From: an uncultured Burkholderiales bacterium
Lineage (GTDB): Bacteria; Pseudomonadota; Gammaproteobacteria; Burkholderiales; Burkholderiaceae_C
DNA: 64,000 nt
Direction: 5' to 3'
NCBI GenBank assembly: GCA_945952065.1
Contig: CAMFGY010000005.1
Location: 124,001-188,000, forward strand
Positions 35,275-43,574 of the stretch are shown here, piece after piece (position 1 is the first letter of the stretch; every line of letters begins with the position of its first letter). The position numbers and the translations under genes are program-made. A model generated the notes under the pieces. The model ran no database searches, was not told the origin of the DNA, and worked only from the letters and a program-made list of their open reading frames with translations.

Positions 35275-35288
35275 CCCCCTAGCGGGGG
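35275..35288. repeat. Short G/C hairpin between ATPase and permease genes
   Basis: CCCCC-TAGC-GGGGG in the 143-bp gap between the ATPase and the permease. No T-run follows, so it may be an mRNA-stabilising or intercistronic element. Confidence 0.35.
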
Positions 35289-35318
35289 TGCGCGCAGCGC
35301 ATCGGGGGTGGGGGTTCA

Positions 35319-36374
35319 TCACTCCAGGCCGCGAAGCTTCGGGTCCAGCGCATCGCGCAAGGCATCGGTGAACAAGGCAAAGGCCGTCACGAACACCGCC
35401 ATCAAACCGGTCACGGCGGCCAGCTGCCACCAGTAGCCCAAGATCAGCTCGCTTTGCGATTCGCTCAGCATGGTGCCCCAGGAAACTTGGTCCACCCCCA
35501 CGCCCAGGCCCAGATAGGACAGGATCACCTCGCTCTTGATGAAGCTCACCACATGCAGGCTCAGCTGCACCAGGGCCACATGCGAGACGTTCGGCAAGAT
35601 GTGCTTGAACATGCGCGAGAACTTGGACGCGCCAATCGCCTCCGCCGAGCGCACATACTCACGCACCGAGTGCTTCATGAACTCCGCACGAATCAAACGG
35701 TAGATGCCGGGCCAGCCGGCCAGACCCAGAATCATCACCACCGACATCACGCCGCGGCCAAAAATCACCGCAAACGCAAAGATCAGCAAGATGCTGGGGA
35801 TGGCGGTGAAGACGTTGTAGAGCCACTCCAAAAAGTCGCCCACACGGCCGCCGAAAAAGCCCGAGAGCGCGCCCAGCACGGTGCCGATGATGGTGGCCAC
35901 CACCGCCGCCAACACGCCCACCAAGATGGACACTTCGGCGCCCTTGATGGCCTTGGCCATCACATCGCGGCCCAGGCGGTCGCCACCCAGGGGCAGGGTT
36001 TCGGCCTTGACCAGGGTCTCGGTCTTGTACTGCTTGGCGCGTTCTTCCCATTCCTTGTACTTGGGCGCCAGCGGGTCGATATCGCTCAGGTCCACATTCG
36101 GGCCCTTGGGCGTGACGATGGCGCCGGTGGCTTCAGCAGGTGCCGGGCCGATGAAGGTGGGCGGCGCATTCGGCACGCCCACTTCCTTTTGCCAGTTCTT
36201 GGCGATCAAGCCAGTGCTGGAGGCGATCACCATCAGCAAAAAGAAACCGACGATGACCATGGACACCATGCCCACCTTGTCGGTGCGCAGGCGGCGCCAG
36301 GACGCAGCCCAGACGCCTTCAGACTTTTGCGCCGCCTTCGGCGCGACTGTGTTGTTCGACATCACTGCGCTCAT
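35319..36374 (-). CDS. Peptide ABC transporter permease (YejE/DppC type)
   Basis: 351 aa. After an N-terminal cytosolic tail and first helix (VSMVIVGFFLLMVIAS), a periplasmic loop of roughly 90 residues precedes the BPD_transp_1 core (about 140-345). The EAA loop is RAEFMKHSVREYVRSAEAIGASKFSRMFKHILPN. An internal ATG at 36362 is an alternative start. It lies 43 bp past the DppB-type permease and forms the membrane channel with it. Confidence 0.93.
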   Translation of the reverse strand: MSAVMSNNTVAPKAAQKSEGVWAASWRRLRTDKVGMVSMVIVGFFLLMVIASSTGLIAKNWQKEVGVPNAPPTFIGPAPAEATGAIVTPKGPNVDLSDIDPLAPKYKEWEERAKQYKTETLVKAETLPLGGDRLGRDVMAKAIKGAEVSILVGVLAAVVATIIGTVLGALSGFFGGRVGDFLEWLYNVFTAIPSILLIFAFAVIFGRGVMSVVMILGLAGWPGIYRLIRAEFMKHSVREYVRSAEAIGASKFSRMFKHILPNVSHVALVQLSLHVVSFIKSEVILSYLGLGVGVDQVSWGTMLSESQSELILGYWWQLAAVTGLMAVFVTAFALFTDALRDALDPKLRGLE

Positions 36375-36417
36375 TTCGCATCTCCGAAGCGGAATGAAAC
36401 TGAAAAATTCTGGCGTT

Positions 36418-37356
36418 TCATTTCAGCACCACCCGTGGATCGACCAGCTTGTAGAGCAAGTCAGTGATCAAGTTCACCACCATGGTCAGGAAGGCGATGT
36501 AGATCGCGAAGGCCTGGATCACGGGGTAGTCGCTGCGGTTCACCGCCAGCAAGATCTCACGGCCGAGGCCGGGGATGGAGAAAAACACTTCCAGCAAAAA
36601 GCTGCCGACGAACACACCGGGCAGGGCCACGGAGATATTGGTCATGATGGGGATCATGGCGTTGCGCAACACATGCTTGAGCAAAATCGTGCCCTCGGTC
36701 ATGCCCTTGGCGCGCGCGGTGCGCACATAGTCGTGGCCGATTTCGTCGAGGAAGAAGGTGCGGTACAGACGGGTATAGGGCGCAATCGCCACCGCCACGG
36801 CCACCATCACCGGCAGCGGCGCATAGGTGGTCAGATTGGTCCAGACGCTGTCGGTCCAGCCCTGCACCGGGAACCAGCCCAGGCGGAAGGCGAACACATA
36901 CTGGCCCACGATCACATAGACCAGCAGCGAGATCGACACCGCCACGGTGGAGATGATCATCACCGCGCGGTCGGTCAAGCTGCCGCGCACCGAGGCCACC
37001 GCCAGCGCGAACGGGATCGCCAGCAAGACTTCCAGAATCAAGATCGGCAGCATCACCGTCAGCGTGGCCGGCAAGCGGCTGCTGAACAGGCTGGCCACCG
37101 ACTCATTGGTCGCCCAGCTCTTGCCCCAGTCAAAGGTGATGATCTGCTTGATGAAGATCCACAGCTGCTCCAGCACGGGCTTGTTCAGGCCCAGTTGCTC
37201 GCGGATCGCGTCGATCTGCTCAGGGCTGGCGTTCAGGCCGCCGAGGATTTCGGCCGGGTCGCCCCCAAAGTACTTGAAAAGAAAAAACACCAGCAGCACG
37301 ACACCGAGCAGAGTCGGGATCATTTGCCACAAGCGCCTGAGCAGGTAGGCCAACAT
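36418..37356 (-). CDS. Peptide ABC transporter permease (YejB/DppB type)
   Basis: 312 aa. The N-terminal LAYLLRRLWQMIPTLLGVVLLVFFLF and the VRTARAKGMTEGTILLKHVLRNAMIP EAA loop are typical of DppB/OppB/YejB. SIPGLGREILLAVNRSDYPVIQ is the conserved C-terminal stretch. First gene of the importer operon, and divergent from the array of six binding-protein genes 409 bp away. Confidence 0.94.
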   Translation of the reverse strand: MLAYLLRRLWQMIPTLLGVVLLVFFLFKYFGGDPAEILGGLNASPEQIDAIREQLGLNKPVLEQLWIFIKQIITFDWGKSWATNESVASLFSSRLPATLTVMLPILILEVLLAIPFALAVASVRGSLTDRAVMIISTVAVSISLLVYVIVGQYVFAFRLGWFPVQGWTDSVWTNLTTYAPLPVMVAVAVAIAPYTRLYRTFFLDEIGHDYVRTARAKGMTEGTILLKHVLRNAMIPIMTNISVALPGVFVGSFLLEVFFSIPGLGREILLAVNRSDYPVIQAFAIYIAFLTMVVNLITDLLYKLVDPRVVLK

Positions 37357-37765
37357 TGCTGTCGCGTCTCCAGGGTTGCAAGTCGCAGTTCGACAAAAGT
37401 GAAACCCCGCAGGCTCGTGGCGAACGGGGTTTGCGTTTAAAAATCTGGCGCGAGTCTAGTCGAACTGGCATCGCCCGCTCACCGGCATTTGCCCTGGGCG
37501 CCCCCCCGCGCCTGCGGGGAAAAGCCGCTTCACAAGGGGCAATCCATCGAATCCGACCTGGCTTGATGCCGTTTGCGCATAAGGCGAGCGCGCCACAAAG
37601 CACTAGACTGCGCGGCTCCGCAAACGCCCTGAATCGGGGCGAATACCCGTTTCCATCGGGCTTTGAGGCCCTTGAGACGGGGCCGAAGCGCGCTTTTGAG
37701 CGCCGCGCCCCTGCGCTGATCGCGCAGGGCTGCGGTCGGCGGGATGAACAGAAGATGAACCTCGA
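37357..37765. promoter_or_regulatory. Divergent control region of the importer and binding-protein genes
   Basis: 409 bp with no gene. CTAGACT, a possible sigma-70 -10 element, occurs on the plus strand at 37603-37609 and on the minus strand at 37459-37453. The plus-strand copy is part of AAGCACTAGACT, repeated at 39684-39695 ahead of the second binding-protein gene. No convincing -35 boxes were seen. Confidence 0.45.
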
Positions 37766-39619
37766 ATGAAAAATTTCTTGAAACAAGGTCCTCAGGTGTG
37801 GGGCGTTCTGGCACCGCTGCTTTTCGGCCTGCTGGGGGCGGCTGCAAGCCCGGCATCGGCCCAAGCGAACGCCAACACCAGCGACGCGCCCAAGGTCTTG
37901 CGCTACGCCTTTCGCGCCGCCGAGACCGGCTTTGACCCGGCGCAAATCTCCGACAGCTACTCCAAGGCCGTCGCCGCCGGCATCTTCGACGCGCCGCTGG
38001 AGTTCGAGTACCACACCCGCCCGGCCAAGCTGCGCCCCAACACCTTGGTGGCGATGCCCGAGGTCTCGGCCGACTTCAAGACCCTGACCTTCGAACTCAA
38101 GCCCGGCATTTACTTCGACGACCATGAAGTCTTCGGCGGCAAAAAGCGCGAGCTGGTGGCGGCCGACTACGTCTACTCGATCAAGCGCCATTACGACCCG
38201 GTCTGGAAGAGCCCCAATCTCTACTTGCTGGAAAACGTCAAGATCCTCGGCCTTTCGGAACTGCGCAAGGAGCTGATGGCAGCCAAAAAGCCCTTTGACT
38301 ACGAGCGCCCGGTCGAGGGCCTGCAGGTGATCAGCCGCTACAAATTCCAGATCAAGCTGGGCGTGGGTGACCCGCGCTTCATCAACCAATTTGCCGATGC
38401 CGGCTTCCTCGGCGCGGTGGCCCGCGAGGTGGTGGAGAAATACGGCCTCAAGGTGATGGAACACCCGGTGGGCACCAATGCCTGGCGCCTGGCCGAATGG
38501 CGGCGCAGCTCGCAAATCGTGCTGGAGAAGAACCCCAACTTCCGCGAGCTGCGCTACTCGGAAGTGGCGCCCAGCGACAACCCCGCCCTGGCCGCCCAGG
38601 TGGCGGCCCTGCAAGGCCGGCGCATGCCCATGGTGGACAAGGTGGTGATCTCCATCATCGAAGAGGCGCAACCGCGCTGGCTGTCCTTCGTCAATGGCGA
38701 GAAAGACGTGATCGAGGAAGTGCCCGCCGACTTCGCCACCATCGCCATGCCCGGCAACAAGCTGGCGCCCAACTTGGCCAAGCGCGGCATTCAAATGACG
38801 CGCTACCCGCGCGCCGATGTGGCCTTCACCTACTTCAATATGGAAGACCCGGTGGTGGGCGGCTACACGCCCGAAAGAATCGCGCTGCGCCGCGCCATCT
38901 CGCTGGGCTCCGACATCGACAAGCAAATCCGCCTGGCCCGTCGCGGCCAGGCCGTGGCCTCGCAAGGCCCGATTGCGCCGGGCACCTTTGGCTTTGACCC
39001 CAGCTTCAAGTCCGAGATGGGTGAGTACAACCTGGCCAAGGCCAAGAGCCTGCTGGACCTCTACGGCTATGTGGACAAAGACGGCGACGGCTGGCGCGAC
39101 CAGCCCGATGGCTCGCCGCTGCAGCTGGAATACGCCACCCAGCCCGACAGCAGCAACCGCCAGCTCAATGAGCAATGGCAGCTGACCATGAACGCGCTGA
39201 AGATCCGCATCAAGTTCAAAACCGCCAAATGGCCCGAGAACCTGAAAGCCGCCAACGCGGGCAAGCTGCAGATGTGGGGCGTGTCCTGGGTGGCCACGGC
39301 GCCGGATGGCGACACCTTCCTGGCCCTGGGCGATGGCGGTGCCAAGGGCAAGGCCAACAAGGCGCGTTTTGACCTGCCGGCCTATAACGCGCTCTACGCC
39401 AAGCAAAAGGCGCTGCCCGACGGCCCCGAGCGCCAAGCCGTGATGACCGAGGCTGCCAAGCTCTTGATCGCCTACATGCCTTACAAGACCGAGGTGCACC
39501 GCGTCTTCACCGATATGGCCCAGCCCTGGGTGATGGGCTACAGCCGCAATGTCTTTGTGCGCGACTTTTTCAAGTACGTGGACATCGACACCGAAGTCTT
39601 GAAGCGTCGCGGCAGCTGA
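37766..39619 (+). CDS. Family 5 solute-binding protein, array copy 1
   Basis: 617 aa periplasmic ligand-binding protein of the SBP_bac_5 (DppA/OppA) class. A Sec signal peptide (to about ASAQA, residue 34) is followed by the array-wide opening KVLRYAFRAAETGFDPAQISDSYS. The family also shares RPxxLxPxxxxxMPEVSADFKTLTF, HPVGTxAWRLxEWRRSSQIVL, QPRWLSF and a Ca-site-like loop DKDGDGWRD near residue 437. It stands alone 187 bp before copy 2 and opposite the permease operon that it probably feeds. The ligand is presumably peptides or other oligomers. Confidence 0.93.
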   Translation: MKNFLKQGPQVWGVLAPLLFGLLGAAASPASAQANANTSDAPKVLRYAFRAAETGFDPAQISDSYSKAVAAGIFDAPLEFEYHTRPAKLRPNTLVAMPEVSADFKTLTFELKPGIYFDDHEVFGGKKRELVAADYVYSIKRHYDPVWKSPNLYLLENVKILGLSELRKELMAAKKPFDYERPVEGLQVISRYKFQIKLGVGDPRFINQFADAGFLGAVAREVVEKYGLKVMEHPVGTNAWRLAEWRRSSQIVLEKNPNFRELRYSEVAPSDNPALAAQVAALQGRRMPMVDKVVISIIEEAQPRWLSFVNGEKDVIEEVPADFATIAMPGNKLAPNLAKRGIQMTRYPRADVAFTYFNMEDPVVGGYTPERIALRRAISLGSDIDKQIRLARRGQAVASQGPIAPGTFGFDPSFKSEMGEYNLAKAKSLLDLYGYVDKDGDGWRDQPDGSPLQLEYATQPDSSNRQLNEQWQLTMNALKIRIKFKTAKWPENLKAANAGKLQMWGVSWVATAPDGDTFLALGDGGAKGKANKARFDLPAYNALYAKQKALPDGPERQAVMTEAAKLLIAYMPYKTEVHRVFTDMAQPWVMGYSRNVFVRDFFKYVDIDTEVLKRRGS

Positions 39620-39806
39620 GGCCGTTCGCCTCGGACCCCACCCCATGACCCTGGGGTTGGACTGCATGGCCGGGTGGGCCGACAAGCACTAGACTCCGGC
39701 CTGCGCCAGATCCACGGACCTGGCCCAGCCCTCGCTTCATCGCGCCGAGGCCACAAGCCTTCCGGCGCGTTTGTTTGTCTGACTGACCGTCTGTCCATCA
39801 ACCAGG

Positions 39807-41666
39807 ATGCCCGCGACCATGCAGCGACCCCGGACTCCAGCCCTGCTGCTGATTTCAGCCGCCCTCGCTTGGTCGGCTGCCGGTCCCTTGCGCGCCGCTG
39901 AGCCCAGCCCGACAGCCACAGACACCCAGCCCAAGGTGCTGCGTTACGCCTTTCGCATTGCAGAAACCGGCTTTGACCCGGCGCAGATCTCCGACCTGTA
40001 CTCGCGCATCATTGCCGGCGGCATTTTTGAAGCGCCGCTGCAATACGAATACCTGGCCCGGCCGGTCCGCCTGCAGCCCGCCACGGCCGAGAGCCTGCCC
40101 GAGGTCTCGGCCGACTTCAAAACCCTGACCTTTCGCATCAAGCCCGGCATCTACTTCAACGACGACCCGGCTTTTGAGGGCAAAAAGCGCGAGCTGACCG
40201 CCGCCGACTACATCTACTCGATCAAGCGCCACTTTGACCCGCGCTGGAAGAGCCCGAACCTGTACCTGCTGGAAAACGCCCGCATCCCCGGCATGAACGA
40301 GTTGCGCCGCGAGGCGCTGAAAAACAAAACCCCGTTTGATTACCAGCGCGCCGTGCCCGGCCTGACGCTGCTCGACCGCTACAGCTTCCAGGTCCGCACC
40401 GAAACCGGTGACCCGCGCTTCATCAACCAGTTTGCCGACCCCTCCACCCTGGGCGCCGTGGCGCGCGAAGTGGTGGAACGCTATGGCGACAAAATCATGG
40501 ATCACCCGGTGGGCACCGGCGCCTGGGCCCTGAGCGAATGGCGGCGCAGCTCGCGCATGGTGCTCAGCCCCAACCCCAATTACCGCGAGGTCCGCTACGA
40601 GGAGCAGCCGCCCGCCGAGAACACCCGCATGGTCGAGCAAGCCGCGCGCCTGCAGGGCCGCAAGCTGCCCATGATCGACCGGGTCGAGATCGCCATCATT
40701 GAAGAGCACCAGCCGCGTTGGCTGTCCTTCTTGCGCCAAGAAGCCGATCTGATGGATGAGGTGCCCAACGAGTACGCGCCCATCGCCCTGCCCAATAACA
40801 AGCTGGCGCCCAACTTGAGCAAGCTGGGTCTGCAGATGGTGCGTTATGCGCGGGCCGATGTGGCCATCTCTTATTTCAATATGGAAGACCCAGTGGTGGG
40901 CGGCTATACGCCCGAAAAGATTGCGCTGCGCCGCGCGATCTCGCTGGCCATCGACGTCGACAAAGAAATTCGCCTGCCCCGGCGCGGCCAAGCCATCGCC
41001 TCGCAAGGGCCCATCAGCCCCGGCGTGTTCGGCTATGACGCCAGCCTGAAGACAACCATGAGCGAGCATGACTTGGCGCGCGCCAAGGCCTTGCTGGACC
41101 TGTACGGCTATGTGGACCGCGACGGCGACGGCTGGCGCGATCAACCTGATGGCAGCCCGCTGACCATCGAATACAGCACCGAGCAAGACGGCGAAAAGCG
41201 CGCCTTGGCCGAACTCTGGCAAAAGGCCATGGACGCCATCCAACTGCGCATCAAGTTCCGCCACGCCAAATGGCCCGAGAACCTGAAGGCCTCCACCGCC
41301 GGCAAGCTGCAGATGTGGGGCGTGGGCTGGAGCGCCGCCTCGCCCGATGGCGACACCTTTTTGGCCCTGGGCTATGGGCCCAACAAGGGGCAATCCAACA
41401 AGGCCCGCTTTGACCTGCCGGCGTACAACGCCTTGTACGAAGCGCAAAAAAAGCTGCCCAACGGCCCCGAGCGACTGGCACTGATGACCGAGGCGCAAAA
41501 GCTGCTGGCCGTCTATATGCCGATCAAGATGCATGTGCACCGCGTCTACACCGATCTGGCCCAGCCCTGGGTGGTGGGCTATGACCGCAATGTGTTTGTG
41601 CGCGCCCCTTGGCAATACCTCGACATCGACACCGAGCGCCTGAGGGCGGCCTCCGGCAAACCCTGA
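39807..41666 (+). CDS. Family 5 solute-binding protein, array copy 2
   Basis: 619 aa, the closest relative of copy 1 by eye (shared SIKRHFDP-WKSPNLYLLENA, GPISPG.FGYD and FDLPAYNALY). It has a Sec signal peptide ending near LRAAEPS. An alternative ATG at 39819 gives a cleaner signal peptide and a better-spaced AGGA. The loop DRDGDGWRD is present. Its own upstream region carries the AAGCACTAGACT element seen before copy 1, so it may start a second transcript that continues through copies 3-6 (31-bp gap to copy 3). Confidence 0.92.
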   Translation: MPATMQRPRTPALLLISAALAWSAAGPLRAAEPSPTATDTQPKVLRYAFRIAETGFDPAQISDLYSRIIAGGIFEAPLQYEYLARPVRLQPATAESLPEVSADFKTLTFRIKPGIYFNDDPAFEGKKRELTAADYIYSIKRHFDPRWKSPNLYLLENARIPGMNELRREALKNKTPFDYQRAVPGLTLLDRYSFQVRTETGDPRFINQFADPSTLGAVAREVVERYGDKIMDHPVGTGAWALSEWRRSSRMVLSPNPNYREVRYEEQPPAENTRMVEQAARLQGRKLPMIDRVEIAIIEEHQPRWLSFLRQEADLMDEVPNEYAPIALPNNKLAPNLSKLGLQMVRYARADVAISYFNMEDPVVGGYTPEKIALRRAISLAIDVDKEIRLPRRGQAIASQGPISPGVFGYDASLKTTMSEHDLARAKALLDLYGYVDRDGDGWRDQPDGSPLTIEYSTEQDGEKRALAELWQKAMDAIQLRIKFRHAKWPENLKASTAGKLQMWGVGWSAASPDGDTFLALGYGPNKGQSNKARFDLPAYNALYEAQKKLPNGPERLALMTEAQKLLAVYMPIKMHVHRVYTDLAQPWVVGYDRNVFVRAPWQYLDIDTERLRAASGKP

Positions 41667-41697
41667 TCCTGTTTCAATCTTCCTGGCCTGATTTCTC

Positions 41698-43551
41698 ATG
41701 CGCGTTTGTTCCTCACCCTTGATCCGCAGCCTGCTGGCCGGCCTGGCCCTGAGCTTGGCGGCCCCTCAGCTCTTTGCAACGGCCGCAGCAAGCCCCAGCA
41801 GCCCCGCGCAGACGGCGCCGAGTTCCGCCAAGGTTTTGCGTTATGCCTTTCGCGTCGCCGAGACCGGCTTTGACCCCGCCAAGATCACCGACATTTACTC
41901 GCGCATCGTCACCCAGCATATTTTTGAAGGCCTCTACACCTACGACCACCTGGCCCGGCCGGCCAAGCTCAAGCCGCTGACGGCCGCCAGCCTGCCCGAG
42001 GTCAGCGCCGACTACAAGACCTGGACCATCCGCATCCAACCCGGCATTTACTTCGCCGACCACCCGGTCTTCAAAGGCAAGAAGCGCGAGCTGACCGCCG
42101 AAGACTATGTCTACAGCTTCAAGCGCTTTGCCGACCCGCTGACCAACTCGCCCAGCTGGGACAGCTTGGAAGAAAACCATTTGCTGGGCCTGAACGAATA
42201 CCGGGCCGAGCTGCAGAAGATCAAAAAGCCTTTCAACTACGACAAACCCATCGAAGGCCTCAAGGCCCTGGACCGCTACACCCTGCAAATCCGCCTCGCC
42301 AAATCGCGCCCGCGTTTTGACCAAGTGCTGGCCGATGGCAGCCTCCTGGGCGCGGTGGCACGCGAGGTGATCGAGCTGGACCCCGAGCACAGCAGCGAAA
42401 ACCCGGTCGGCACCGGCCCCTTCCAGCTCGCCAGCTGGCGGCGCAGCTCGCAGATCGTGCTGGAGCGCAACCCCGGCTACCGCGAGCGCTATTACGACGC
42501 CGAACCGAATGCCGACGATGCCGAAGGCCAGGCCTATCTGGCGCGCTTCAAGGGCCGCCGCATTCCGATGATCGACCGGGTCGAGATCGCCATCATCGAA
42601 GGAAACCAACCGCGCTGGTTGTCCTTCCTGGACGGCCAATTCGACCTGCTGGAGCGCACGCCGGAAGACTTCATCAACCAGGCCATGCCCGGCGGCAAGT
42701 TAGCGCCCAACTTGGCCAAGCGCGGCATTCAGAGCTACCGGGTGGTGACCTCGGATGTCTTGTTCACCGTCTTCAATATGGAAGACCCGGTGGTGGGCGG
42801 CTACAGCCCCGAACGCATTGCGCTGCGCCGCGCCATCGCCTTGGGCACCAACGCGGAACGCGAGATTCAGCTGGTGCGGCGCGGCCAAGCCATCAGTGCG
42901 CAGTCCATCATGCTGCCGCACACCACCGGCTATGACCCGCAGTTCAAGAGCGAAAGCGGCGACTACGACCCGGCCCGCGCCAAGGCCTTGCTCGATCTCT
43001 ATGGCTATCTCGACCGCGACGGCGATGGCTGGCGCGAGCAGCCCGACGGCAGCCCGCTGCTGCTGGAGAGCCTGACCACGCCCGAGCAGTTCCAGCGCCA
43101 GATCGACCAAATCTGGCAAAAAAGCCTGGCCGCCATTGGCATCAAGGTGCAGTTCAAAACCGCCAAATGGCCGGAGAACCTCAAGGCCATGCGCGGCGGC
43201 AAGTTCCAGATCTGGTCGCTGGCCAGCTCCGCCGCTTCGCCCGATGGGCAAGACGCGCTGGGCTTTTATTTCAGCGAGCGCATTGGCGGGCAAAACTATG
43301 CGCGCATCAAGCTGAAGGCCTTGGACGATTTGTACGAGCAGACCAATGCCCTGCCCGATGGCCCGGAACGCCTGGCCCTGTTCACCGAATTGAAGCGCCT
43401 GGGTGCGGCCTATGCGCCGTATCGGCCCCGCGGCCATCGCATCATCACCGACCTCGCGCACGCACAGTTGCTGGGCTATCGGCGCCCCTTGTTCTGGCTG
43501 AATTTCTGGGAGTATGTGGACATCGACCCCAGCCTGAAGGCCGCCAAGTAA
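41698..43551 (+). CDS. Family 5 solute-binding protein, array copy 3
   Basis: 617 aa. Sec signal peptide (LLAGLALSLAAPQLFATAAA). Copies 3, 4 and 5 form a subgroup with YSFKRFADP or YSYKRFADP instead of SIKRH, a RFKGRRIPMIDRVEIAIIE segment and HTTGYDPQFKSE. The loop is DRDGDGWRE. Compared with copies 1-2 the ligand-facing regions differ, suggesting another specificity. Copy 4 starts 23 bp downstream. Confidence 0.92.
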   Translation: MRVCSSPLIRSLLAGLALSLAAPQLFATAAASPSSPAQTAPSSAKVLRYAFRVAETGFDPAKITDIYSRIVTQHIFEGLYTYDHLARPAKLKPLTAASLPEVSADYKTWTIRIQPGIYFADHPVFKGKKRELTAEDYVYSFKRFADPLTNSPSWDSLEENHLLGLNEYRAELQKIKKPFNYDKPIEGLKALDRYTLQIRLAKSRPRFDQVLADGSLLGAVAREVIELDPEHSSENPVGTGPFQLASWRRSSQIVLERNPGYRERYYDAEPNADDAEGQAYLARFKGRRIPMIDRVEIAIIEGNQPRWLSFLDGQFDLLERTPEDFINQAMPGGKLAPNLAKRGIQSYRVVTSDVLFTVFNMEDPVVGGYSPERIALRRAIALGTNAEREIQLVRRGQAISAQSIMLPHTTGYDPQFKSESGDYDPARAKALLDLYGYLDRDGDGWREQPDGSPLLLESLTTPEQFQRQIDQIWQKSLAAIGIKVQFKTAKWPENLKAMRGGKFQIWSLASSAASPDGQDALGFYFSERIGGQNYARIKLKALDDLYEQTNALPDGPERLALFTELKRLGAAYAPYRPRGHRIITDLAHAQLLGYRRPLFWLNFWEYVDIDPSLKAAK

Positions 43552-43574
43552 TCGCTCAAAAACGGACTCCGAAC

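Noticed and set aside
37220-39685. 821-aa minus-strand open frame across binding protein 1
   Set aside because: Shadow of two real genes. Similar long antisense frames occur opposite every array copy, reflecting codon bias rather than coding.
43167-43574. N-terminal extension of array copy 4 into copy 3
   Set aside because: The extension reads copy 3 out of frame and lacks signal-peptide character. The signal peptide begins at the TTG codon.
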